Below are positions 24,011 through 32,706 of a DNA stretch of 64,000 bases, piece by piece; positions within the stretch are counted from its first letter, which is position 1, and every line of letters starts with the position of its first letter. Both the position numbers and the translations under genes were made by a program. Under the pieces are notes generated by a model that ran no database searches, was not told the DNA's origin, and saw nothing but the letters and a program-made list of their open reading frames with translations. The stretch covers positions 2,046,001 through 2,110,000 of the forward strand of contig NC_022567.1 of assembly GCF_000478885.1 (NCBI RefSeq), read 5' to 3'. The DNA comes from Adlercreutzia equolifaciens DSM 19450 (GTDB taxonomy: Bacteria; Actinomycetota; Coriobacteriia; Coriobacteriales; Eggerthellaceae).

Positions 24011-25456
24011 CTATGCGTACATCGCTGAGAGCCGGCGCAGACGCGCCATCTCCCACGCCACGAAGACGGCCGTGGTGAAGATGGAGAGAAAGTCCGCCAC
24101 CGGTGCCGCGAAGTACAGCGCGTCCAGCCCTGTGAACTGCGGAAACAGCTGCGGCAGCACCACGGGCATCAGGTACAGCAAGGGCACGAGGAACAAAATC
24201 TGCCGCGTCAGCGTGAGGAACACCGACTTGGCCGGCTGGCCCGTGGCCTGGAAGTAGTTCGAGCTGACGATCTGGAAGCCCACGAAGGGCAGCATGAGGA
24301 ACTGCACGCGGATGGCGAAGGCCGTGAAGTCCACGAGGCCATCGTGGGAGATGCCGAAAGCGTGGGCGATGGGCACGGCGAACACCTCGACGATGACGAA
24401 CATGAGCAGCGAGATGGACGAAGCCGCTCCGATGCCGTACCACAGCGTCTTGCGCACGCGCTCGACGTTGTGGGCGCCGTAGTTGAACCCGAGCAGCGGC
24501 TGCAGGGCGATGGCGATGCCGATGAGCGGCATGACCGAGAACTGCCCGATGCGCTGCACCACGCCGATGGCCGCCAGCGCGTCGTCAGCGCCGATGGGCG
24601 TTGCCGCCCCGTAGCGCACCAGCTGGAAGTTGATGACGAAGTTCACGATGGCCATGCCCGCCTGCACGCAGAAGCTCGGCAGCCCGAAGGCGAGGATGGT
24701 GCGGTCCATGGAAAAGCTCAGGCGCATGGCGGGCAAGCGCAGCCGCATGGGAACGTCGCTGCGCAGGCAGAAGTACTGCAGCACCGCCAAACACGAGCAG
24801 GCCCAGCCGAGCACCGTGGCCAGGGCGCTGCCCATGACCCCCCAACCGAGCGCCAGCACGAACAACGCATTGAAGGCCACCGAGCCTACCAGGCCGATGA
24901 CCATGGTGCCGAGCGCCCGGTTGGGAGCGCCGCAGGTGCGGATGAAGTTGTTCACGCCGAGGCCGATGCACTGCAAGATGAAACCGGCACAGAGAATCTG
25001 GATGAACGTCTGGGCGTAGGGGCGCACCTCCGGCGTGGCGCTCGCCAAATCGAGCACCCAGGAAACCAGCGCCGGATTCCATCCGATAACGAGCACGATG
25101 ACGGCAGCAACAAGGCTCAAGGACACCACATTGCCCAGGGCGCGCTCGGCATCGTCGCGCTTGCCCTCGCCCAGGCGCAGGGCCGCCAGCGCGTTGCCGC
25201 CGTTGCCGATGAGCATGGCGATGGCCATGAACACGATCATGATGGGGTTGGCCACAGTCATGGCCGAAAGGCCGATCTCCCCTACCGCGTGCCCCAGAAA
25301 CACCGAGTCGATGATGGCGTAGGAGCCGTTGATGAGCATGCCCACCACCGACGGAATGGCGAACTCCGTGATGAGCCGCGGAATAGAGGCCGTCCCCATC
25401 CGCAGCACCTTGTCGTCGCCGGACGTGCCTTTCTCAAGCTTCTTCTCGTCACTCAT
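24011..25456 (-). CDS. MATE-family efflux transporter
   Basis: A 481-residue protein with twelve predicted membrane helices and the two-lobed MATE layout. Visible are the N-terminal IPRLITEFAIPSVVGMLING, the GIGLGVNNF-like loop (CIGLGVNNFIRTCGAP) and the second-half QPLLGFNYGAHN. It is a cation-coupled exporter of drugs or metabolites, substrate unknown. It is monocistronic, flanked by bioY and by the Fe-S subunit gene on the same strand. Confidence 0.93.
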   Translation of the reverse strand: MSDEKKLEKGTSGDDKVLRMGTASIPRLITEFAIPSVVGMLINGSYAIIDSVFLGHAVGEIGLSAMTVANPIMIVFMAIAMLIGNGGNALAALRLGEGKRDDAERALGNVVSLSLVAAVIVLVIGWNPALVSWVLDLASATPEVRPYAQTFIQILCAGFILQCIGLGVNNFIRTCGAPNRALGTMVIGLVGSVAFNALFVLALGWGVMGSALATVLGWACSCLAVLQYFCLRSDVPMRLRLPAMRLSFSMDRTILAFGLPSFCVQAGMAIVNFVINFQLVRYGAATPIGADDALAAIGVVQRIGQFSVMPLIGIAIALQPLLGFNYGAHNVERVRKTLWYGIGAASSISLLMFVIVEVFAVPIAHAFGISHDGLVDFTAFAIRVQFLMLPFVGFQIVSSNYFQATGQPAKSVFLTLTRQILFLVPLLYLMPVVLPQLFPQFTGLDALYFAAPVADFLSIFTTAVFVAWEMARLRRLSAMYA

Positions 25457-25548
25457 ACCCTCGCGCCTTTCTACCTTTCCGACGCTATTGTAGCCCTGGC
25501 GAACGCCCCGCGCAGACCCCGCACGACAAGACAGAGCATCGGCACCGC

Positions 25549-25611
25549 CAACGGCACCGCCCTAGCCGCGTTCGCAGGCGCAGCCTCATCGCCCCGCAAT
25601 ACGAAACGGCC
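25549..25611. repeat. 63-bp segment similar to 34499-34561
   Basis: It shares CAACGGC-CCGCCC and CCGCGTTCGCA blocks, about 70% identity overall, with 34499-34561. On the minus strand both can be read as a short peptide pattern G(P/R)FV-R...ANA-RA-PL, so they may be decayed copies of one coding tail or an untranslated repeat. Both lie past the 3' end of a minus-strand gene. Confidence 0.35.
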
Positions 25612-25637
25612 GACCGACTGGGGAGTCGGCCGGCCGT
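25606..25637 (-). terminator. Terminator after the DmsB-like gene
   Basis: ACGGCCGACCGACT (25606-25619), GGGG loop, AGTCGGCCGGCCGT (25624-25637): a 14-bp stem with one wobble. On the minus strand it is followed by TTTCGTATT, 36 bp past the stop of the Fe-S subunit. Confidence 0.65.
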
Positions 25638-25672
25638 CTAAGGGAGGGAGGGCTAGGGAACAGGACGCCGCA

Positions 25673-26314
25673 TTACACGAGGTAGTACACCGAGGGGGAC
25701 GTGCCGGCGTCCTCGGACAGGCGCATGGTGTCGCGGCTGGCAATGAGCTTGCTCACGTCGGATTCCGGGTCGTCCAGATCGCCCCAGAAGCGGGCGCGGC
25801 CGGGGCACAGCTGCATGCAGGCGGGCACTTCGCCGCGGGAGGTGAGGTTGCGGCAGAACGTGCACTTCTCCACGGTGTTGCCCGGGTGCGCCGGGGCGTC
25901 GAACTCGCCGACGGCCACGTCCTGGAACCACTCGGGCTCGTCGCTCACCAGGGTGCGCACGCCCTCGTAGGGGCAGGCGGAGATGCAGGCCTTGCAGCCG
26001 ATGCACAGCGTGTCGTCCACGTAGACCACGCCGGTTTCCTCATCCTTCATGGTGGCGCCGGTGGGGCACGCCTCCAAGCAGGACGGGTTCTCGCAATGCT
26101 GGCAGTTCACCGGCAGAAAGCTCAGGGAGCAGTTGGGGTAGGTGCCGCTGGCCGTGTCGTAGGCCACAGGCTCCGTCTCGCCGATGGCGCCCACGGTGTA
26201 GATCTTGTTGTAGGCCACATCGGCCGGGTTGTTGTTGGCCACCTTGCAGGCCACCTCGCAAGCGTGGCAGCCGAAGCAGCGGGTGAGATCGATGGCCATT
26301 CCGTAATGAGTCAT
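25673..26314 (-). CDS. DmsB/NrfC-like four-cluster ferredoxin subunit
   Basis: A 213-residue protein with four ferredoxin-type Cys groups: CFGCHACEVACK, CQHCENPSCLEACP, CIGCKACISACP and CTFCRNLTSRGEVPACMQLCP. This is the electron-transfer subunit of DMSO-reductase-type complexes, passing electrons to the molybdenum subunit. It starts 5 bp after the catalytic gene's stop, so the pair is co-translated. It has no signal peptide and would be exported with its Tat partner. No NrfD or DmsC membrane subunit follows. Confidence 0.95.
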   Translation of the reverse strand: MTHYGMAIDLTRCFGCHACEVACKVANNNPADVAYNKIYTVGAIGETEPVAYDTASGTYPNCSLSFLPVNCQHCENPSCLEACPTGATMKDEETGVVYVDDTLCIGCKACISACPYEGVRTLVSDEPEWFQDVAVGEFDAPAHPGNTVEKCTFCRNLTSRGEVPACMQLCPGRARFWGDLDDPESDVSKLIASRDTMRLSEDAGTSPSVYYLV

Positions 26315-26319
26315 GGTTC

Positions 26320-28827
26320 TTAAGCCTCCGTCTTCTCGAGAGTTACCACCACGTCGTTGACGGCGGTGTCGGGGGTCGCCTGGCCCATCTCGCTGTGGGA
26401 GAGGGCGCCGAAGTGGCCGTCCTTGAACTCGAAGCTGTTGAAGCTGCGGCCCGACACGAGCATCTTCTCCGGCACGCCGGGGTTGATCACGGCCTTCAGG
26501 GTCACATCGCCGCTCTTGCTCGCCAGCTTCACGTAGTCGCCCTCGGCGATGCCCTCGGAGACAGCGTCGGCCGGATTGATCTGCACCGTCGGCTCGCCGT
26601 CGAGCTCGAGTGTGTAGCCCACGTTCCACCACTGGGAATGGGTGCGCACGCGCATGTGCTGGGAGAAGATGTGGTACGGGTACTCGCCCGAGGTGCGCTC
26701 CGCGGAATTCACGTCGGCGTAGCGGGCCGGCTCCCAGTAGGGCATGATCTCCTTGGTCGCGTCGAACTCGGCCGGGGCGTACCAGGGCATGGGCGCGTCA
26801 TTGTACAGCTTGAACAGGCCCGTCGTGGTACCGAAGCCCTGCTCGAAGGAGACGAAGTTGTCCACCGTAAACTCGCGGGCCGTCTTTGAGGCGCGCAGCG
26901 ACTCAGGCGTCACGCCCAGGGCCGCCAAAGCATCGCTCGTGAGCAGCTTGTCCAGGTACTCCGAGGCCGTCTCGGTGAAGAACTGGCCGTACCCCATGCC
27001 CTCGGCGATAAGCTTGCAGATATCGTAGTCGCACTTGCTCTCGTACATGGGCTCGGTGCACTTTTCCTGAATCATGAACAGAGGCGTAGAGCCGCCGCCG
27101 CCTACAAAGTCCTCGTACTCGAACCAGTGGCACACGGGAAGGAGGATGTCGGCGTACAACGCAGTCTCGGTCATGTCCATGTCGGCCACCACCACGAAAT
27201 CCAGCGCCTTCATCCAGCGCACCAGGCTCTCGTGATCGCCACCGGTGGCCATGAGGTTGCGCATGAAGATGGTCAGGGAATGCACCGGGCAGGACTGACC
27301 GGCATAAGTGCCCGACTCCAGTACCTCCTCCATAGAGAGCAGGGGCAAATCGATACCGGAAACGCCCTGGGCCGGGTTGCCCTCGGCATCCACAACTCCG
27401 GCTCCGCACAGCGGGTTCACAAAACCACTTCCCTGGGAATAGGTCCAGCCCACTCCGGCGCCCGACTTAGCCATATTGCCGGTGAAGGCAGCCAACACAA
27501 ACACGGGCCAGTAGTTGAAGTGACCGTTGATGTAGCGGTCGGTACCAAACATGCAGTAGGTAGTCACCGGGCCATCCTGGGCGTACATGCGGGCGAGCTC
27601 GCGGATATCGTCCTCGGCGATGCCGGAAAGCTCGGCGGCGCGGGATACCGGATACTCGGCGATGCGCTGCTTGATGAGGTCGTAGACGAGGGTCACCGGG
27701 ATGTCGTTCACCGTCTCGCGGCTGGTAAGCGACGGCTTTCCCGCCTCGCCCACGGCAGCCGGGGCGTCGGGGGCCTCGTCCCACACCACGAGCGGGTCGA
27801 TGACGGCCGGCTGCCCGGTCATGGGATCGATCTGGTCGCTCGTCGTGGGTTCGACGCCCAAGTCGCTCATGCGCAGAAGGGCACCGTCGGCCTTCACGAA
27901 CAGCGGGGCCTCGGTGCGGGCGCGGATGAACTCCTCGTCCTGCCAGCCCTGCTCCAGAAGGTAGTTCAGGGCGCCGAAGGCCAGAGCACCGTCAGTGGAG
28001 GGGTTCACGCCGAGGAACCAGTCGGCCTTGCCGGCGTTGGCGTTGAAGACCGGATCGATGACCACGTACTTCGCACCGGCCTCCTTGGCGTCCAAGATAA
28101 AGTGCATCGACTGCGGCGTAGAATTGCACGGGTCGGACATCCAGCAAACGAAAACCTTGGCGTTCGGCCAGTCGGCCTGCTCGTTCTGAGTACCGAAGCC
28201 ACCGTAGCCGAGCGTGTTGCCCATGGCGAAGCTCGTCTCCAGGTCGGCACTCATGTTCGACGAGCTCATCCCCAGTACAGCCTTCAGCTGCTCGATGCTC
28301 TTGAGGGCCACGCTGCCGAAGTTGCCCGAGCCCACGTGCAGCACGTTGGAGGCGGGCCCGTCTTTCTCGGCGTACTCCTGGTACTTGGCGCAGATCTCGG
28401 CGATGGCCTCGTCCCAGGTGATGCGCTCGAACTCGCCGCTCCCGCGCTCGCCGGTGCGCCGCATGGGGTACTGCAGGCGCTTCGAGCTGTAGATGCGGCC
28501 CACATGCGAGAGGCCCTTGGAGCACACGCGGTTGTAGCGGTTGTCGGCCATCTCGCCGGCGGTGGTGCGCACCACTTGGCCGTCGCGCACGTGCACATCC
28601 AAGAAGCAGTGGCCCGCGCAGCCGCAGCGGCAGATGCCCGCGAAATGCTGCGTCTCGGGAATCTCCACGGAGGTGTCGGCCAAAGGCGCGTCCTCCTCGT
28701 CACCGCCGACCGTCTGCGGAGCGCATCCGGCTAGCGTGCCCAGGGCCGCCGTGGCCGCTGCTCCCTTGATGAAGCTGCGACGCGACAATCCGCGCGCCGG
28801 TACCATCGGCTCCTTCGTCTCTTCCAT
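26320..28827 (-). CDS. Molybdopterin-dependent oxidoreductase catalytic subunit (DMSO reductase family)
   Basis: An 835-residue protein with the Tat signal GLSRRSFIKGAA near residue 13. Cys66, Cys70, Cys74 and Cys102 give the [4Fe-4S] pattern, with an extra Cys68 (CRCGCAGHC). RITWDEAIAEIC follows, then a two-part molybdopterin-binding body ending in a C-terminal MopB domain (VQINPADAVSEGIAEGDYV). It reduces or dehydroxylates an unknown substrate in the periplasm. Close relatives in Eggerthellaceae act on sulfoxides, catechols or other aromatics. The Mo ligand was not assigned. It forms an AB pair with the gene 5 bp downstream; a LysR gene and a TorD chaperone gene lie upstream. Confidence 0.93.
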   Translation of the reverse strand: MEETKEPMVPARGLSRRSFIKGAAATAALGTLAGCAPQTVGGDEEDAPLADTSVEIPETQHFAGICRCGCAGHCFLDVHVRDGQVVRTTAGEMADNRYNRVCSKGLSHVGRIYSSKRLQYPMRRTGERGSGEFERITWDEAIAEICAKYQEYAEKDGPASNVLHVGSGNFGSVALKSIEQLKAVLGMSSSNMSADLETSFAMGNTLGYGGFGTQNEQADWPNAKVFVCWMSDPCNSTPQSMHFILDAKEAGAKYVVIDPVFNANAGKADWFLGVNPSTDGALAFGALNYLLEQGWQDEEFIRARTEAPLFVKADGALLRMSDLGVEPTTSDQIDPMTGQPAVIDPLVVWDEAPDAPAAVGEAGKPSLTSRETVNDIPVTLVYDLIKQRIAEYPVSRAAELSGIAEDDIRELARMYAQDGPVTTYCMFGTDRYINGHFNYWPVFVLAAFTGNMAKSGAGVGWTYSQGSGFVNPLCGAGVVDAEGNPAQGVSGIDLPLLSMEEVLESGTYAGQSCPVHSLTIFMRNLMATGGDHESLVRWMKALDFVVVADMDMTETALYADILLPVCHWFEYEDFVGGGGSTPLFMIQEKCTEPMYESKCDYDICKLIAEGMGYGQFFTETASEYLDKLLTSDALAALGVTPESLRASKTAREFTVDNFVSFEQGFGTTTGLFKLYNDAPMPWYAPAEFDATKEIMPYWEPARYADVNSAERTSGEYPYHIFSQHMRVRTHSQWWNVGYTLELDGEPTVQINPADAVSEGIAEGDYVKLASKSGDVTLKAVINPGVPEKMLVSGRSFNSFEFKDGHFGALSHSEMGQATPDTAVNDVVVTLEKTEA

Positions 28828-28995
28828 TTCCTCTCCTCTCTAGAAAGCCGCCGGGCACGCAGCCCGGCCTTTGAGGAAATTGTAGGAAGCAAGAAGAAAC
28901 CAGAACAGAAGGCATTCATTGACTCAAGAGCAACCCCGGGTTTTTACCTTAGAAGAGAATACTAGCGATATGGGAAATTGCTCAGAAAAACACTG

Positions 28996-29934
28996 CTACC
29001 CCGTCTTCTCTTTCCTCTCGTCGATTTCGCGGACAATGGCGGGCCAGTCGATCTCCTCGCCGGCGAAGTAGCGCATCATGTAGGAATCGCCGGCGCCCCG
29101 GCGCGCGACGACGCCGTACTTCCACGCGAGGGCTGGCTCCTCAAAGGGTGCGCTCACCAGATTCGGATGCCGCGGATCGTCATCGAGCGGCAGGTAGGTG
29201 AGCGTGGCCGCCCGTCCGTCCTCGGCGTCGGCCAGGCGCAAGGGCAGCTCGTTGTCGCTGCGCACCACGTCCAGCGCCACCCCTCGAGCCTGGGCCTCGC
29301 GCAGCATGAGATCGGCCACGCCGTTGCCCTCGCAGTGCATGGAGAGCGGCACACCACGCAGATCCTCGATGGTCACTGCGGCGCGAGCCGCCAGCGGATG
29401 GTCGGACCGCATCGTCAGAAAGATGCGTCCCTCCCGGGCGATGCGACATTCGAACCGCGTCTCGTCCAATTCCGTGAACACCACGTGGGCGTAGTCCAGC
29501 GATCCGTCCAGCAAGGCAGCCAGCAGCGTGGGCCGTGACCCGCGGACGTAGCGCAGCTTCACGTTTATGTCGTGTTCCTCGGTGGGGTACGACCGGAAAG
29601 CGCGCCATTCCGCCGTCGTGAAGACATCGTCGGAATCGTAGGTGCCCCCCAGGCGTACCTCCGTTTTCTGGGAGAGCTTCATGGCCGCAACGGCATCCTC
29701 CAGCTCGCGGAAGCCCTCGACGAATGTGCGCGAGGCCTTGTAAAGACGATGGGCCGCCTCGGTGGGCTGCAGACGGTTCGCCACATTCACGAACAGCGGC
29801 TGACCTACCTCCCGCTCCAGGTTGCGCATCACCTTGCGCAACCCTTGACGCGACACACAGAGGCTTTCGGCCGCATGGGCGTAGTTCGTCGTCTCGTAGA
29901 CCTTCGAGAAGTAGCTGATCTGAAGAATGTCCAT
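28996..29934 (-). CDS. LysR-family transcriptional regulator
   Basis: A 312-residue protein. The N-terminal winged helix reads LQISYFSKVYETTNYAHAAE then SLCVSRQGLRKVMRNLEREV; the rest is a periplasmic-binding-protein-like effector domain. Its helix has Arg-Gln-Gly where most LysR proteins have a Ser/Pro-rich turn. It lies between the TorD-like chaperone and the molybdenum enzyme on the same strand, so it probably senses the substrate and activates those genes. The 168-bp gap after it (28828-28995) is the presumed promoter of the catalytic gene. Confidence 0.9.
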   Translation of the reverse strand: MDILQISYFSKVYETTNYAHAAESLCVSRQGLRKVMRNLEREVGQPLFVNVANRLQPTEAAHRLYKASRTFVEGFRELEDAVAAMKLSQKTEVRLGGTYDSDDVFTTAEWRAFRSYPTEEHDINVKLRYVRGSRPTLLAALLDGSLDYAHVVFTELDETRFECRIAREGRIFLTMRSDHPLAARAAVTIEDLRGVPLSMHCEGNGVADLMLREAQARGVALDVVRSDNELPLRLADAEDGRAATLTYLPLDDDPRHPNLVSAPFEEPALAWKYGVVARRGAGDSYMMRYFAGEEIDWPAIVREIDERKEKTG

Positions 29935-29963
29935 GCGGCCCCTCCCCCTTCGCGTTGTCGAAA

Positions 29964-30743
29964 TTATACCCGAGCGCCTTCAGCAGCGTTACCGAGAAAG
30001 GACAGCACGGACAGCACCAGAGCGCCCCATTGGGCCAGAAGGCCATAGGGGGAGGCGCCCTTGCGCAGGGGCGACTCCTGTTGCACCTGCTCCATAAACG
30101 CCGGCAGCCATTGGCCGGGGTGGTCGTTCCAGAATCGTCGCGCCTTCCCGAGCCAGTTTTGGGCAACCGACTCCTCGCCGCCCTGAAGCGCCGCCGCGGC
30201 AGTTGCCAAAAGCGCCGAGAGAAACGCGAGCTCGTCGGCCACACTGTCGGGCGGTTCGGTGGCATCAACGGGCTTGAAGCCCACCTCGCTCATAGACGCG
30301 GCTACCTCCAGCGTCACCGGACTGCGGAAGAGAGACGGCGCTCCCGCGCGGCCTTTCGCGCGATAGCGAAAAGGGGCCTCGTAGGGCCAGACGGGCACCT
30401 TCGCGCCCGGTGCCAAGAACAGCAGCGAGTAGCCGCGGCGCAAATCGCGCTGCAGCGCCGCCGCGTTCAAGCCCCGAAAGGACGCGAGCAGCTCGTCGCT
30501 CGCTGCAAGAGCTTCCGCCGGCGCGCCGGCGTCGGAGAAGGCGCCCTGCGCATCGGCGGCGAAACGGCCATCTACCAGAGCCACGGCCAGGGCATCCTCT
30601 TCCGGAAAGCGAAACGCAACAGACAGCAACTCGCACACATCGGCCGCCCCTGCGAGACGGCGTGCCCCACTTTCCTGAACCGACGGCACCGACGTTTCGT
30701 CGCCTCCGGATTGCATGGCCTCTGCCTCATAGACATCATCCAT
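29964..30743 (-). CDS. TorD/DmsD-family redox enzyme maturation chaperone
   Basis: A 259-residue helical protein of the TorD family. The family's Tyr-Pro-Tyr-Glu-type motif appears as VPVWPYEAPFR, and the helical context DELAFLSALLATAA plus a C-terminal FWNDHPGQWLPAF (family signature near DHi) are present. These chaperones hold the Tat-exported molybdenum subunit until its cofactor is loaded. The neighbouring catalytic gene is the likely client. The ATG at 30743 follows a G-rich ribosome site; an in-frame start at 30767 is possible. Confidence 0.85.
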   Translation of the reverse strand: MDDVYEAEAMQSGGDETSVPSVQESGARRLAGAADVCELLSVAFRFPEEDALAVALVDGRFAADAQGAFSDAGAPAEALAASDELLASFRGLNAAALQRDLRRGYSLLFLAPGAKVPVWPYEAPFRYRAKGRAGAPSLFRSPVTLEVAASMSEVGFKPVDATEPPDSVADELAFLSALLATAAAALQGGEESVAQNWLGKARRFWNDHPGQWLPAFMEQVQQESPLRKGASPYGLLAQWGALVLSVLSFLGNAAEGARV

Positions 30744-30922
30744 AGCGCCCCCCCTTCCACGTTCCATACTTGAAAAGAGTGTGCCACGAACCCGCTGGAA
30801 ATAAGAGAAGACGCCCTTATACCCTAGAGGAGCCCAGGGTTGCCCCTTGGGCACCATTCTTTAAAGAGAAAGCGCTTTTCGTTCTCTTGGATCCCGCGTA
30901 CGCAACACGCCCCCATAGCATC

Positions 30923-30952
30923 GGGCGCAACGGCTGCAAAGCCGTTGCGCCC
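30923..30952. repeat. Perfect 13-bp hairpin between the TorD-like and flavin reductase genes
   Basis: GGGCGCAACGGCT (30923-30935), GCAA loop, AGCCGTTGCGCCC (30940-30952). There is no T-run. It resembles the GGGCG...CGCCC stems of the dispersed palindromic repeat but lacks the CCCGTAG flank. A second weaker hairpin (GCCCAGGG/CCCTTGGGC) lies at about 30828-30849. Confidence 0.5.
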
Positions 30953-31026
30953 GGCAAGGAAATTCGCGCCCCATCAGAGGGAGGGGAAAGAAGGGGCGCA
31001 CCAGTAAAGCAAGTCTCGCGAAGAGC

Positions 31027-32655
31027 CTAGGCCAGCGCCGTCTCCTCAGCGATGCCGCGAGCGGCGATGCGGCCGAAGTTCGCACCAGAGCCGTTGCAGC
31101 CGCCGACGATATGGATCGCCGCATTACCGGAGGTGGGGAAAAACGCGATCTCGCCCGCCGCGTACAGATGAGTAATAACCTCGCCGTGGCGATCAAGCAC
31201 CTGCGCCTGCGGATTCACCTTCGACCCACCCTTAGAGGTGCCGATGATGGCGTTTTCCTCGATGCCCCAGAACGGCGGCGTCTCGATTTTCTGCCCCTCG
31301 AAAGCCGTGCGCCCATAGGGGTCGGTCTCCCCCGTCTTGCCGATGTAGCTGTTGAACTCATCGACGCTCGCGCGCACCGCATCAGCGGGCAGTCCAAACA
31401 TTTCGGCCAGTTCCTCGATGGTGTCGGCGGTCTTCACCGAGTCCATGCCGTTGGCCGTCGCCTCATCGATAATGGGCTGAGCATTCGTTTGACCATTCTG
31501 GCCCAGGCGCGCCGTCTCATCGAAGATGCATACGTGCCACATCTCGGGCTGCTTCAGCGGCGTTTTCAGGTCATAGAACACGTGGAAGCTGCTTTCGTCG
31601 TTGAAGCGCTTGCCGTCCTTGTTCACCTCGATGAGGCTGTCCTTCCAGTTGAAGGGAAGAAGGATGCCGCTTGCGGGTCCGTCGTTGCTCACCGCGACAC
31701 CGCCAGGTCCGTAATTGGGAGGAGAGGGATAGCAGTAGCCGTTGATTTCCTCGAGCATTCGGTAACCATCGCCCTGCACATCGGCCGGAGCCGCGCCCAC
31801 GATGCGCTTCGCCTCAGAAGAGAGCTCCTTCATGGTCAGGCAGTGCTTGTTCCACATATCCACATTGTTTCCCAAGCCGCCGACGGCCAGCAAAACACCC
31901 TTCGTTGCGCGAATATCAAGGGTCTCGCCGCTCTTGGCCTCGACATGGGCGCCCACGACAACGCCATCGGCGTCGCGATAGAGCTTCTGCGCCCGCGTAT
32001 CGGACAAAACTTCTATACCGCGCTCCTCGATGGCTCCCTGCAGGCCCTCCATCCAGCCGAGCCCATTGCCGGGAGGATTGGTGTTATACGTGCGGGCGAT
32101 AGTGTGGGAGGGCTCGTTCAAGGACACGTTCTGAATGACGTCGCAACCCAAATCTTCCAGCCAGTCCACTGTCTCGCCGGACAGCTCGCAGAAGGCGCGA
32201 ATGACCTCCGGGTCGCCCAAGTCGCCGCCGTCGTTGCGAACGTCCTGGATCATGACCTCCACATCGTCGGTCACGCCAAAGTCCTCCTGAATGCGCGTTC
32301 CGCAACCGCACAAGGCGCCGCCGCTCTGCGTGCAACAGCATTCCGTAATAGTGGGAGCGGCGTCAACCACCAGCACATCAAGGCCCAAATCGTAGCCCTC
32401 GACGGCACCGCAGGCACCGGCAATGCCGCACCCCAGAACCAGCATTTCCACTTCGCGATCCCAGGTCTCCGGAACCGTGGCGTCCCAAGCCGGGGGCACC
32501 TTCGAGTTCTCATTCGCCTGGCTCTCTGCGGGGCCGGTGGCGCTCAGATCTTGGCTGGAGCAACCGCTTAGTACTCCGGCGGCTCCGACCGCCGTTGCCG
32601 CGACCGCCGCCGCTCCTCCGCGGATAAACGATCGTCTCGATAGCTCTTCGCTCAT
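31027..32655 (-). CDS. Tat-exported FAD-dependent reductase (fumarate reductase/UrdA-like flavoprotein)
   Basis: A 542-residue protein with Tat signal LSRRSFIRGG and a lipobox-like LSGC. The FAD-binding fold begins MLVLGCGIAGACGAV (about residues 70-84) and the Gly-rich C-terminal FAD loop is IHIVGGCNGSGANFGRIAARG. VNKDGKRFNDESS is the conserved family segment. The usual QxHPT substrate-site motif of fumarate reductases is absent (YCYPSPPNYGP instead), so the acceptor is probably not fumarate. There is an unusual Cys cluster (ECCCTQSGGALCGCGTR). It lies 51 bp after a hexaheme cytochrome gene, its likely electron donor. Confidence 0.9.
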   Translation of the reverse strand: MSEELSRRSFIRGGAAAVAATAVGAAGVLSGCSSQDLSATGPAESQANENSKVPPAWDATVPETWDREVEMLVLGCGIAGACGAVEGYDLGLDVLVVDAAPTITECCCTQSGGALCGCGTRIQEDFGVTDDVEVMIQDVRNDGGDLGDPEVIRAFCELSGETVDWLEDLGCDVIQNVSLNEPSHTIARTYNTNPPGNGLGWMEGLQGAIEERGIEVLSDTRAQKLYRDADGVVVGAHVEAKSGETLDIRATKGVLLAVGGLGNNVDMWNKHCLTMKELSSEAKRIVGAAPADVQGDGYRMLEEINGYCYPSPPNYGPGGVAVSNDGPASGILLPFNWKDSLIEVNKDGKRFNDESSFHVFYDLKTPLKQPEMWHVCIFDETARLGQNGQTNAQPIIDEATANGMDSVKTADTIEELAEMFGLPADAVRASVDEFNSYIGKTGETDPYGRTAFEGQKIETPPFWGIEENAIIGTSKGGSKVNPQAQVLDRHGEVITHLYAAGEIAFFPTSGNAAIHIVGGCNGSGANFGRIAARGIAEETALA

Positions 32656-32706
32656 GTCTCCTCCTTTTTTCGAACTCCCTCTCCTTCTGAAAGGGCAGTT
32701 TGTCTC

